From: an uncultured Roseateles sp.
GTDB taxonomy: Bacteria; Pseudomonadota; Gammaproteobacteria; Burkholderiales; Burkholderiaceae_C
Direction of reading: 5' to 3'
Length of the DNA stretch: 64,000 nt
NCBI RefSeq assembly: GCF_945956965.1
Contig: NZ_CAMFJS010000002.1
Coordinates: 248,001-312,000 of the forward strand
The position numbers and the translations under genes were made by a program. Of the stretch, positions 7,496-16,193 are shown piece after piece. Every line of letters begins with the position of its first letter. Position 1 is the first letter of the stretch. The notes under the pieces were generated by a model. The model was not told where the DNA came from and searched no databases. It saw nothing but the letters and a program-made list of their open reading frames with translations.

Positions 7496-9469
7496 TCAGC
7501 GGGTGACGATGGGGAATACGCCCTTGGATTTGTCGATCAGGCTGAAGAATCGGCCCAGGTCCAGGGTGCTGCCGCTGATCTTGGTTTGATCGGACAGCAG
7601 CAGGTCTTTGGCGCCGGCCGAGCCCGTCATCATGCGCAGGAAGAAGGGCTTGCTGAGCGTCAGCGTGGCATTGGCGTCGCTGGCCGGTGGCGCTTGAGTG
7701 TGGTGCAGCACCGAGTTGTCCAGCTGCAGCACATAGCTTTCCTGAATGTCTGAGAACACCAGATTGATCTTGAGCTTGAGCCTCTCGGCCTTGCCCGCAT
7801 TGATGCCTGCGGCCATCGCCTCCAAAAAGCGCTCGATGGGCGTGTGGGCCAGCATGTCCATCAACATGGCGGTACTGGTGCCTTTGTCGGGCGGGCCTTG
7901 CCGCAGCTCCAGTGCGCCGGTCAGGTAGAAGTTCCGCCAGGGCGCGGACTCCGCCGCATAGCCCAGTTGCTCGAAAGTGCGCGCCAGCAGCTCAGCCGCG
8001 GCCTTGTCCTTGGGCTGGCTGTAGACCAGGTGTTTCAGCAACTCCGCAGCCCAGCGGAAGTCGCCAGTGTCGAAAGCCTTTTGCGCGGCGCCCAAGGCCT
8101 TGTCTGGGCCGCCGGCCAGGCTGATGTAGCGCTGGGCCAACTCCTGCGCGGGCAGGGCATCTAGATTGGATGGATGGGCATCAAACCAGCCCATATAAAA
8201 CTGGTAAACGGCCCGCGCGTTGTGCCGCACCGTGCCGTAATAGCCGCGCACATTGAGATGGTCTTGCAGGGCTTTGGGCAGCTGCAAGGTCTCGGCGATC
8301 TCGGCGCCGTTCAGGCCGGCGTTGATGCCGTGCACCGTCTGGTCGTGGATGAATTTGTAGACATCGCGCTGCTTGCTGATGAAGTCGCGGATCTTCGCCT
8401 CACCCCAGACCGGCCAGTGGTGCTGGTTGAACACCACTTCAGCGCCCTGGACCTGGGCCAGCGAGCGGTCCAGATAGGCCGCCCATTTGAGCGCGTCCCG
8501 CACCTTGGCCCCCCGCAAGGTGTAGAGGTTGTGCAAGGTGTGGCTCATCAGCTCGGCGCCACCAAAAGCCTTCAAATCGGGCAGGGAGAAGGTGAACTCC
8601 GAGGGTGCCTCGCTGCTGGGGACGTTGTGGAAGACAAAGCGCACGCCGTCCAGCAGCACTTCTTCATCAGCTTTTTCAACCAGGCGGGTGGGCGTCAGAA
8701 TGCCCAGCTGCCCATAGGCCACGGCCTTGCCCAGGCCGTCGTCCACCAGGCCGGTGGCGGAGCGCGGCAGACGGCTGCCGTACATATACATGGAGCGCCG
8801 CGCCATGGCACTGCCCACCATCAGGTTCTCGCTGGTGGCTTCTTCCATGAAGCCGGCCGGGGCGACGATGGGCACGGCGCGGGCCTTGGCGTCTTCGGCC
8901 GAGAGCACGCCCAACGCGCCGCCAAAGTGGTCGGCATGGCTGTGGGTGAAGACCAGGGCCGAGACAGGCTTATTGCCCAGATGCTGGCGCGCAAAGGCCA
9001 TGGCAGCAGCAGCCGTTTCCCGCGAAGTCAGGCTGTCCACCACGATCCAGCCGGTCTTGCCCTCGATCAGGGTGATATTGGCCAGATCAAAACCGCGCAG
9101 CTGCCAGATGCCCTCGCTGACCTTGAATAGACCGATCTGATTGTTCAGCAAGGCCTGGCGCCACAAGCTGGGGTTGACGGTGGCGGGTGCGCCGCCCTGC
9201 ACAAAGGCGAAGGCCTCATAGTCCCAGATCACCTCGCCAGCGGCATTCTTGACCTGGCCCTTGGGCGCGGCGATGAAGCCACGTTTGGCATCGGCGAACG
9301 TGGCCGGGTCAGACAGGTCGGCCGCCTTGGCCGTGGCCGCATGGGCTTGCTGGACCTGGGCAGAAATTGCGGCCTGGGCCGTGGCTTCCGGCGGCTTGGG
9401 CTGGCAGGCGGCCAGGCTCAGCGCCATCAGGGCGAGAACGATAGGGACGCGGGGCATGCGTGGGCTCAA
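7496..9469 (-). CDS. Alkyl/aryl-sulfatase, SdsA1-like, lipoprotein
   Basis: 657 aa, close to the length of Pseudomonas SdsA1, a zinc-dependent sulfatase that hydrolyses alkyl sulfates such as SDS. The N-terminal lipoprotein signal is VLALMALSLAAC. The MBL core has THSHADHFGG at 175-184; a helical dimerisation region and an SCP2-like C-terminal domain (from about residue 530) follow. The start is TTG at 9469: AGGAGGAGA lies 6-7 bases before it, whereas the ATG four codons later is too far from the SD. Monocistronic. Confidence 0.87.
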   Translation of the reverse strand: MSPRMPRVPIVLALMALSLAACQPKPPEATAQAAISAQVQQAHAATAKAADLSDPATFADAKRGFIAAPKGQVKNAAGEVIWDYEAFAFVQGGAPATVNPSLWRQALLNNQIGLFKVSEGIWQLRGFDLANITLIEGKTGWIVVDSLTSRETAAAAMAFARQHLGNKPVSALVFTHSHADHFGGALGVLSAEDAKARAVPIVAPAGFMEEATSENLMVGSAMARRSMYMYGSRLPRSATGLVDDGLGKAVAYGQLGILTPTRLVEKADEEVLLDGVRFVFHNVPSSEAPSEFTFSLPDLKAFGGAELMSHTLHNLYTLRGAKVRDALKWAAYLDRSLAQVQGAEVVFNQHHWPVWGEAKIRDFISKQRDVYKFIHDQTVHGINAGLNGAEIAETLQLPKALQDHLNVRGYYGTVRHNARAVYQFYMGWFDAHPSNLDALPAQELAQRYISLAGGPDKALGAAQKAFDTGDFRWAAELLKHLVYSQPKDKAAAELLARTFEQLGYAAESAPWRNFYLTGALELRQGPPDKGTSTAMLMDMLAHTPIERFLEAMAAGINAGKAERLKLKINLVFSDIQESYVLQLDNSVLHHTQAPPASDANATLTLSKPFFLRMMTGSAGAKDLLLSDQTKISGSTLDLGRFFSLIDKSKGVFPIVTR

Positions 9470-9508
9470 GGCTTGTCTCCTCCTGCTGGCTTTCGTTTTA
9501 GCTGTTCT

Positions 9509-10117
9509 TCAAACAAAGGCTTGCACGGTCTTGATCAGACGCTGCGCGTACTCGGCCTCTTCGCCGAGCGGCGCCACCTCGTGCAAGCTGGCGCGGGTGG
9601 CGGCTTCGCCAGCTTTTTGAAGCATCACCCAGGTCGCCAAGTATTGTGCAGCCATGCCGCCGCTGGCGGTGGCGATGGGGCCGTGGGCATGGAAGGCTTC
9701 GTCCAGCACGCGGGCGCCGGCCTCGATCAGCCAGGGCTTGCTGCCCGCATCGGTGCAGGCCGGCTGGTCACCCAACAGGCCCAGGCGGGCCATCAGCAAG
9801 CTGCCCGAACCCTGCGCGCCGATCAGCTGGCGCAGGGGATCGAGCTGCAGGCGGTCCAGCAGGGCCGAGTTCTGCGCAATCGCCCGCGTGTAAAGCCCCG
9901 CGCCGAACAGCACCACATCCGCCTCATTGGCCCATTCCAGCGGGCGCTGCAATTGCACGCTGACGCCGTTCATCGAGCTGACGCTATGGCCCAGCCCGCA
10001 CAACTCCGCATGCAGGCCCTGATGCCGCAGCCGGTTCAGCAGCCCCAGGGCAATGAAGCTGTCCAGCTCATTGAAGCCGTCAAAGCTGAGAAGGGCGATG
10101 CGGGTGGAAGCACTCAT
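9509..10117 (-). CDS. DJ-1/PfpI family protein lacking the usual cysteine
   Basis: 202-aa protein of the class I glutamine amidotransferase-like fold (MSASTRIALLSFDGFNELD; ADVVLFGAGLYTRAI). At the nucleophile elbow, where DJ-1/PfpI proteins carry an E-x-C or ICSG-type cysteine, the sequence is GAQGSGSLLMARLGLLG (about 100-116), with Gly/Ser instead of Cys. It may be a non-catalytic or altered relative. Not close enough to any named member to give a function. It is 39 bases upstream of the sulfatase gene on the same strand. Confidence 0.75.
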   Translation of the reverse strand: MSASTRIALLSFDGFNELDSFIALGLLNRLRHQGLHAELCGLGHSVSSMNGVSVQLQRPLEWANEADVVLFGAGLYTRAIAQNSALLDRLQLDPLRQLIGAQGSGSLLMARLGLLGDQPACTDAGSKPWLIEAGARVLDEAFHAHGPIATASGGMAAQYLATWVMLQKAGEAATRASLHEVAPLGEEAEYAQRLIKTVQAFV

Positions 10118-10174
10118 GGGGCGGCACTGCGCAGAGGACTACAGTGCGCGCCATCCTAGTCAAACTTAGCCCCC

Positions 10175-12004
10175 ATGTCTTCCACTTCACATCTCGCCCA
10201 GGGCGCCGCCCTGGACACGCGCCGTTGGGCCTGGTTGCCGCCAGTCGGCTCGGCCGCCTATTACCTCTTGCTGGGCGTGGTGGGCATGCTCATCCTCGGA
10301 CCGCTGGGGGGCATTACCGCGGCCTTCATGAACTTCTCCATCGGCTTTTACGTCGGTGGCCAGGTGCTGGCCGGCATTCTGGGTTCGGTGGTCACCTTTG
10401 GCTATGGCACGGAGGGCAAGCACGGCGCCAACTACATCCAGACCACGGCTGCTTCGGTGGCCGGCATGATGGCCATGAGCACCTTGGTGCAGGCCATGGT
10501 CTGGATGGGCATGCCGGCGGTGCCGACCTGGCAGCTGGTGACCTATATGCTTTGCATCGGCATGATGGCTGCGGGCATCGGCATGCTCTACACCCCCATC
10601 CTGGTTGAGCGCATGCAGCTGACCTTCCCCTCGGGTCTGGCGGTCGCCAACATCCTGCGCGCCTTGACCGACCCGGTGCTGCTCAAGCAGTCGGTGACTC
10701 GCTTGTTCGGTGGCATGGGGGTGGGTGCGGTCGGTGGCATCGCGGCGGCCAAGATGGCGGTGCTGGGGGTGATTGAGTTGTCCACCTCCACCTTTGGCGC
10801 CGGCCTGATCGTGGGCGCGCGGGTGGGCATTCCGGCCATTCTGGGTGGCCTGGTGTTCTGGGCCCTGGCGCCTTATTTCATCAGCATCGGCTGGTTGAAA
10901 GAGGGCGAGCCCTTCCGCAAGATCGCCTTCTTGATCGCGCTGGGCATGATTCTGGGCGCGGCCATTGTGGACCTGACGCTGATCATGTTCCGCGCCGTCA
11001 AGCGCCTGAGCAGCGTGGCCGCCGGTGCGGCCGCGCAGGTGCCGGCCGAGCGGGTCGGCCAGGGCAGCGGCCCGCGTGCCAGCATGCCGCGCCTGCTGCT
11101 GTGGGTGGGCTGCTGGACCGTGGCCACCATCGTGGCCGGCATGAGCTTCTTCAATGAGCCGTTGGGCTATATGTTGCTGGCCGTGGGCCTGGTCTATGTG
11201 TTTGCCATCGTCAATGGCATCTCGCTGGGCCTGACCGACCAGAACCCGATTTCCTCCGCCTTCGTCGTGACCGTGCTGATCCTGGCCGGCATTGGCCTCA
11301 AGGACCCGATGCTGGGCCTGATGGCGGCGATGGTGGTGTTCGTCTCCAGCAGCGTGGCCGGCGATATGCAGCAAGACCGCTCCACCGGCTGGCGCCTGGG
11401 CTCCAACCGCACGGTGCAGTTCCGCTTCCAGGTGGCGGGCTTGTTGCTCGGCGCGATTCTGGCGGTGGCGATTGCCCAGCTCTTCATGACCGCCTACCCG
11501 GTGCTCAAGCTGGACCAGACGGTGATGAGCGAGAGCGAGGCCCCCGCGCAATGGACCTCGGCCATGACCTTCAAATTCGTCGGTGTGCTGCGCAGCCTGA
11601 CCGAGCCCAAGGCTTTTCAGACCACCGCCATCCTGATCGGCCTGGGCATCGGCTTTGGTACTGAGTTGCTGCGCAAGCTGATCAAGGCGAACGCTGCCTA
11701 TCAGCGCTTCGTCAAGGCCGGCCGCAAGGGCTTTGCTGTCGACTTCTGCATTGATGTGCTGCTCTTGCCCAGCCCTTACGCCTCATCATTCGGCGGCTTT
11801 GTGAACCTGCCCACCTCGGCCTGGTTTGCGGCTGGCGGGACCATTTCCAGCCTGATCAACACCCTCAAACCTAAGCGCCAAGCCGGTGAGCAAGATCTGC
11901 CAGACGATATGAGCAGCACCTCCCTGGTCGGCGGCGGCCTGATCGCCGGTGACGCACTCGCCGCGCTGGGCCTGGGCCTGGCGGGCTTGGCGGCGGTGCT
12001 TTGA
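10175..12004 (+). CDS. OPT family oligopeptide/metal-chelate transporter
   Basis: 609-aa polytopic inner-membrane protein, about 14-16 hydrophobic segments. The family traits are LTFPSGLAVANILRALTD, GARVGIPAILGGL near the middle, and the repeated glycine-rich helices of OPT/YSL carriers. Members import small peptides or metal-ligand complexes with protons; the substrate is not evident here. The gene is divergent from the DJ-1/PfpI gene. Confidence 0.88.
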   Translation: MSSTSHLAQGAALDTRRWAWLPPVGSAAYYLLLGVVGMLILGPLGGITAAFMNFSIGFYVGGQVLAGILGSVVTFGYGTEGKHGANYIQTTAASVAGMMAMSTLVQAMVWMGMPAVPTWQLVTYMLCIGMMAAGIGMLYTPILVERMQLTFPSGLAVANILRALTDPVLLKQSVTRLFGGMGVGAVGGIAAAKMAVLGVIELSTSTFGAGLIVGARVGIPAILGGLVFWALAPYFISIGWLKEGEPFRKIAFLIALGMILGAAIVDLTLIMFRAVKRLSSVAAGAAAQVPAERVGQGSGPRASMPRLLLWVGCWTVATIVAGMSFFNEPLGYMLLAVGLVYVFAIVNGISLGLTDQNPISSAFVVTVLILAGIGLKDPMLGLMAAMVVFVSSSVAGDMQQDRSTGWRLGSNRTVQFRFQVAGLLLGAILAVAIAQLFMTAYPVLKLDQTVMSESEAPAQWTSAMTFKFVGVLRSLTEPKAFQTTAILIGLGIGFGTELLRKLIKANAAYQRFVKAGRKGFAVDFCIDVLLLPSPYASSFGGFVNLPTSAWFAAGGTISSLINTLKPKRQAGEQDLPDDMSSTSLVGGGLIAGDALAALGLGLAGLAAVL

Positions 12005-12021
12005 CTACAGGGTGTGGCTGA

Positions 12022-12489
12022 TTACTTAGCCGAGGCGCTCTTTGTGTCTACGGGTGCGGATGCACTCGACGCAGGGGGGACCGGCGCAGCCAGCGTGCCG
12101 GTTTTCCCCATAGTCACAGTGATCAATGGTGGGTAGTCATAGGCCGCACCAGTGGCCACATCTACGCCGGCGCCAATAACGCCACCAAAGAGGATGTTGC
12201 CGAATGCCATGGCCTTGGTTGATGATTTCACCGTCAAGACGCCTGGAACATGAGCGTCTTTCTTGCAGGTAATGGACAGGTCCTCGAAGCTGCGGTTAAC
12301 AGTGGCGCTACCAGGCGTGGTGACATACCAAGTTCCCTTGTTGTTAACCAATGTGCAGTAGGCCCCGGCCACTTGGTTGTCTTCAGTGCGCGTGTCGACC
12401 GAAATCGACTGATTTTGTCCGTTGACGATAGAGGCACAGCCTCCCAACTGAGCAGCCAAGAGAAGCAGAACCGTTGTTTGAATTTTCAT
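12022..12489 (-). CDS. Conserved lipoprotein with GCASIVNG motif
   Basis: 155 aa from the ATG at 12489, chosen because the protein then starts MKIQTTVLLLLAAQLGGC, a lipoprotein signal with lipobox LGGC. The mature part ASIVNGQNQSISVDTRT... and GTWYVTTPGSATVNRSFEDL is a recurring proteobacterial lipoprotein family of unknown role; a short hydrophobic Gly/Ala stretch (FGNILFGGVIGAGVDVATG) follows. The C-terminal tail is Ala/Ser/Pro-rich. Base composition is lower in GC than the neighbouring genes. Confidence 0.72.
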   Translation of the reverse strand: MKIQTTVLLLLAAQLGGCASIVNGQNQSISVDTRTEDNQVAGAYCTLVNNKGTWYVTTPGSATVNRSFEDLSITCKKDAHVPGVLTVKSSTKAMAFGNILFGGVIGAGVDVATGAAYDYPPLITVTMGKTGTLAAPVPPASSASAPVDTKSASAK

Positions 12490-12749
12490 AATTTGCCGTT
12501 GCGTTATTAGCCTTCTGGTGAGCGGTCTTGCCGCCAAAGCCCATTTGCCACTTGCCAAAAGCGCTTGGCATTTGGAAATTGGGCCCAACTATTTGAGAGG
12601 GTTAAGCTCAAATGGGCTTAACTACAGGACATGTCCTCCATTGCAAGGGGCAACTCCTCCCTGCCCAGTGCACTCAAATACGGCGTTAGGGTAACGTTTC
12701 CTTTATGACAAACCTGCCAGGGTTTGCGCTAGGTCGCAGCGGTGCAGAT
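12490..12749. other. Intergenic stretch without a gene
   Basis: 260 bp between the lipoprotein start and the permease stop. It holds a 12-bp perfect palindrome AGGACATGTCCT (12626-12637) and a short inverted repeat CGTTAGGGTAACG (12684-12696). Neither has a T-tract, so these are not clear terminators. No ORF with a credible start is seen. Confidence 0.6.
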
Positions 12750-13913
12750 TTACCTCAAGTTTCGTCTGCGGACCGCCCAGGCCGCCAGCAGCGTGAAGGC
12801 GGCGGCCTGTGCCAGCAGGGCCCAGCCGTAAGGCGCCACCGCTTCTAGCGGCGCGCCCATCTGGTTCAGGCGCAAAAAGGCCTGGATGCCGACCACGGCG
12901 GGCACGGCCTCGCCCAAGGTCTGCAAGGCCGCCGGCAGCGATTCGCGCGGCCAGGAGAAGCCGGCGATGAAGGCGATGGGCAGCGAGGTGCACAACAGCG
13001 CCTGCATGGCCCGCTCACGGTCGGCGAACAAGGCGCCCAGGGCCACGCCAAGCGCGGCCACGCCCCAGCAAAAAGGCAGGAGCAAAAGCGCCAGCCCGGC
13101 GTTATTGCCACCATGTGTGTACCCCAGCCAAGGGAACATGAGGCCGAAATACCATGCCGCTGAGAGCAGGCCGAAGAGCGCGAAGGCGGCGATGCGGGCC
13201 GACCAGGCCGTGAAGGTGTTGTCTCGCGCAACTGCCGGTTCGGTGGTCTGCGGTCGGCTCTCAAACCAAGTGCCCACCCACAGTGCCGTGCCGATCAGCA
13301 GCAGCTGCTGGATGATCAGCACCGCCACCGCGGGCACCACATAGCTGCCATAGCCCTCGCTGGGGTTGAAGAGGGCAATCGGCTGCACATTGAGCGGGCT
13401 GCGCGATTGCTCGGCTTGCAGCGGCGGCTGGCCGCGGGCCTTGAGCGTCTTGAGTTCGGCCCCGGCCGAGACGGTGCCAATCACCTCGCCAAAACCGCTC
13501 AGCACCACCTTGTTGGTGAGGAAGTAGGCGCCGTCTGCCAGCACCGGCACGGTGACGGCCTGGCCGCGCCCCACATCGCGCTTCATGCCGGCGGGCAGCA
13601 GCACATAGCCTTCGATCTGGCGGCGCGCCATCAGCGCGCGTGCCTCGGCCTCATCGGCGCTCACCAGGCTCAAGCTCAGGCGGGGGCTGGCCTGGGCGAA
13701 GCGCACGATCTGGCGGCTCAGGCTGCTTTGGTCCTGATCGACGATGGCCACCGGCACACGCTGCAGCGCTTGCGTCGAATAAGGCCAGGGGTAGAAAAAG
13801 GAATAGATCACCGGCGCCACCAGCAGCAAGAGCAAGGCGCCCTGGTCACGCAGGGCCGAAGCCAGGGTGGCGAGCAGGTGTTTGAACCAGGACATATCGG
13901 CTTGCGCGCGCAT
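12750..13913 (-). CDS. ABC-2 type permease, second of a pair
   Basis: 387-aa inner-membrane protein of the ABC2_membrane_3 / YhhJ type. One N-terminal transmembrane segment (GALLLLLVAPVIYSFFYPW), a large periplasmic domain starting VPVAIVDQDQSSLSR, then five C-terminal membrane segments. The start at 13913 is chosen because its ATG overlaps the stop of the upstream permease (TGATG). Last gene of the tolC-hlyD-permease-permease operon; no ATPase domain is attached and none is encoded nearby. Confidence 0.85.
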   Translation of the reverse strand: MRAQADMSWFKHLLATLASALRDQGALLLLLVAPVIYSFFYPWPYSTQALQRVPVAIVDQDQSSLSRQIVRFAQASPRLSLSLVSADEAEARALMARRQIEGYVLLPAGMKRDVGRGQAVTVPVLADGAYFLTNKVVLSGFGEVIGTVSAGAELKTLKARGQPPLQAEQSRSPLNVQPIALFNPSEGYGSYVVPAVAVLIIQQLLLIGTALWVGTWFESRPQTTEPAVARDNTFTAWSARIAAFALFGLLSAAWYFGLMFPWLGYTHGGNNAGLALLLLPFCWGVAALGVALGALFADRERAMQALLCTSLPIAFIAGFSWPRESLPAALQTLGEAVPAVVGIQAFLRLNQMGAPLEAVAPYGWALLAQAAAFTLLAAWAVRRRNLR

Positions 13914-15100
13914 CAACGCCGCCCCCAACTGCTGGGCCGCAAAGCCAGGCGCGGCAGCAAGAAGCAGGCCGCCATCAGCAGCGCCAGGCTGGCCAGGCTC
14001 AGGCCGCCCAGCGTGCCTTGCAAGGCCTCAGGGCTCAGGCCCGCCTGCAGCAGGCCGATCTGGCCTTGCAAGACCCAGGTGAAGGGCAAGGCCTGCGCCC
14101 ACATCCGCGCGCCATCGGGCATGGCCATCAGCGGGAAGCCCAGGCCGCAAAAAGCGAAGGCCGGCGCGGTGATGAAGCCCGCTGCTGAGAGCACCAGGCG
14201 CAGCGAGCGCCCGGCCAGTGCCATCGCCGCGCCCAGCGCCAAATAGAGCGCGATCATCAAGCCGTGCAGCAGCAGCAGGGTGGCCAGCGTGCCCTCGGGC
14301 ACCAGGCCCAGGCGGCCAAAAATCAGCCAGAAGGCGAAGTTCACCAAATTCAGCAGCAGCCAGGCCGGGGCTAGCTTGGCCAGCAGCGCAGGCAAGGCCT
14401 GACCCCCGCTGGCGGCCAGCCAGGCCGGCGCCGTGGCGTCGCGCAGCTCACGCCCCACCGTCCAGCCGCCGGCCACCATGGCCAGCAGATGCAGCAAGGC
14501 CGGGATCAGGGCGGTGGCCAAAAACTGCTGGTAGTTCAGCGCGCCGTTGTAGAGCGCGCCCAGGCTGCTGCGCAGGGGCTCGAAGGCCTCTTTGGCCGCC
14601 AGCGGGCTTTGGCCGCGCTTCTCGCGTGCCGTCAGCTCAATGCCGGCGGACAAGGTGGCCACCACCGTGCGCACGTCTTTCTGAATCAGGCCGGAGTGGC
14701 TGGAGAACTGCGCGTTATGCAGCAAGGCCAGCTGCCCGGCTTGGCCATGCTTGATGCTGCGCGCCAGGTCAGGCGGAATCACCAGCGCGGCATAGACCTC
14801 GCCGCCGCGCAAGGCGCGCTGCATTTCTTGTTCGTCGCTGAACTGGGCGCTGATGCGCAGCCCCGGCGCGCCGTCCAGCATGCGCTGCAACTGGCGCGAC
14901 AAGGCGCTGTGGTCGCCGTCCAGCACGCCGATGGGCAAACTCGTGGGCAGGCCCGCCGCAAAGCTCCAGATCATCATCAGGCCCAGCAGCAAGGGCACCC
15001 AGCTCAGCATGGCCAGGTCGAAGGGGCGCGCCCAGAGCAGGGCGCACTCGCGGCGCCAGCTGTCGCGCCAGGGGCGGGGAGAACTCAGGGTGTCTGGCAT
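13913..15100 (-). CDS. ABC-2 type permease, first of a pair
   Basis: 395-aa paralogue of the following permease with the same topology: a hydrophobic segment near residue 28-50 (LAMLSWVPLLLGLMMIW), a periplasmic loop beginning LPIGVLDGDHSALSRQ, and five C-terminal helices. The pair would form a heterodimeric membrane channel working with the HlyD-like adaptor and TolC-like protein encoded just upstream. The nucleotide-binding subunit expected for an ABC-2 exporter is absent from the operon. Confidence 0.85.
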   Translation of the reverse strand: MPDTLSSPRPWRDSWRRECALLWARPFDLAMLSWVPLLLGLMMIWSFAAGLPTSLPIGVLDGDHSALSRQLQRMLDGAPGLRISAQFSDEQEMQRALRGGEVYAALVIPPDLARSIKHGQAGQLALLHNAQFSSHSGLIQKDVRTVVATLSAGIELTAREKRGQSPLAAKEAFEPLRSSLGALYNGALNYQQFLATALIPALLHLLAMVAGGWTVGRELRDATAPAWLAASGGQALPALLAKLAPAWLLLNLVNFAFWLIFGRLGLVPEGTLATLLLLHGLMIALYLALGAAMALAGRSLRLVLSAAGFITAPAFAFCGLGFPLMAMPDGARMWAQALPFTWVLQGQIGLLQAGLSPEALQGTLGGLSLASLALLMAACFLLPRLALRPSSWGRR

Positions 15101-15143
15101 GGTGGGGTCGCTGCGGGATCAGGGCTGGCGGGCAGATCAAGCC

Positions 15144-16133
15144 TCACTTCACCAGCACACTCATCCCGGGCCGCGCCTGCGCAATCGGCTGCAGGGGCTT
15201 GGCCTTGACCTCAAAGGTTCGCAAGTCATAACCCTGGTTGGCGCGCGTGGCGCGCCAGGTGGCGAAGTCCGGCAGCACTTGCGAGGCCGTGACCTTGAAG
15301 CGCACCGTGAGCGGCTTGGCCTGGCTTTTCAGCGCGGGCAGCTCGGCGTCGAACTCTTGGCCGATGGCAAAGCGGGCCAGCTGGTCTTCACGCACATTGA
15401 ACACGGCCCATTGGTTTTGCAGGTCCACCACGGTCAGCACCGGCACGCCGGCGGGCGACAACTCGCCCACCTTGGCCAGCAGCTTGGCGACTTCGCCGCC
15501 CACGGGGCTGCGCAGCTCGGTCTCGGCGCGGGCGCTTTCCACTTCCTGCACCACGCCGGCCACTTGGGCGGCTTGTGCTGCGGCCGCGGCCTTGTCTTCG
15601 CTACGGGCGCCGGCGCGGGCCATATCGGCTTGGGCCTTGGCGGCATCGGCCAGGCCTTGCGAGGCATGCCAGTTGGCTTCGGCCTCGTCGCGCTTTTGTT
15701 GTGCCACCAGGCCGTCTTTGTAAAGGCTTTCCACCCGCTCGTAGCTCTTCTTGGCCAGCTCGGCGCCGACCTTGGCGCGCTCGTAATTGCTTTGCGCCAT
15801 GCGGATCTCTTCGGGCCGCGCGCCGTTCTTGGCTTTTTGCGCCACCGCTTGGGCGGCCAGTTCGGCGCTATTGGCTTGCGCCAGCTTGGCGGCGACTTCG
15901 GGGCTGTTGATGCGCAGCAGCAGCGTGCCGGGCGCGACCTTCTGGCCCTCTTGCACCATCAGCTCGGCGATGCGGCCGGTGAGCTTGGGCGCGATATCGG
16001 TTTCCTGTGCTTCCATCATGCCTTGCAGCTGCTGGGGCGGCTCGCGCCCGCCTTGCAGCAGGGCGTAAACGCCCCAGGCGCCCAGGCCCAGCAAGAGGAC
16101 GGGCGCGACGATCTGGCTTGGTTTGAGTTTCAT
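15144..16133 (-). CDS. HlyD family periplasmic adaptor (membrane fusion protein)
   Basis: 329 aa. It has an N-terminal membrane anchor (IVAPVLLLGLGAWGVYALL), a biotinyl-lipoyl-like half (DIAPKLTGRIAELMVQEGQKVAPG), an Ala/Glu/Lys-rich alpha-helical hairpin at about residues 80-200, the second lipoyl half (AETELRSPVGGEVAKLLAKVGEL) and a beta-barrel end. It bridges the ABC-2 permeases and the TolC-like channel. 43 bases separate it from the first permease gene. Confidence 0.88.
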   Translation of the reverse strand: MKLKPSQIVAPVLLLGLGAWGVYALLQGGREPPQQLQGMMEAQETDIAPKLTGRIAELMVQEGQKVAPGTLLLRINSPEVAAKLAQANSAELAAQAVAQKAKNGARPEEIRMAQSNYERAKVGAELAKKSYERVESLYKDGLVAQQKRDEAEANWHASQGLADAAKAQADMARAGARSEDKAAAAAQAAQVAGVVQEVESARAETELRSPVGGEVAKLLAKVGELSPAGVPVLTVVDLQNQWAVFNVREDQLARFAIGQEFDAELPALKSQAKPLTVRFKVTASQVLPDFATWRATRANQGYDLRTFEVKAKPLQPIAQARPGMSVLVK

Positions 16134-16152
16134 GACTGTGCTATTCGCTCTA

Positions 16153-16183
16153 CTTGCTTGCGTACGTGCTTGCTTGCTTGCTG
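16153..16183. repeat. Short TTGC tandem repeat between tolC-like and hlyD-like genes
   Basis: CTTGC units repeat in two blocks (two TTGC copies at 16154-16161, then about four at 16168-16181) around GTACG. A slippage-prone microsatellite in the 60-bp gap upstream of the hlyD-like start. Confidence 0.7.
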
Positions 16184-16193
16184 AAGCGCCGAC

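Noticed and set aside
10187..11551. Long minus-strand open frame opposite the OPT transporter
   Set aside because: Rich in His, Gly, Ala and Gln with no domain; an antisense shadow of a GC-rich gene.
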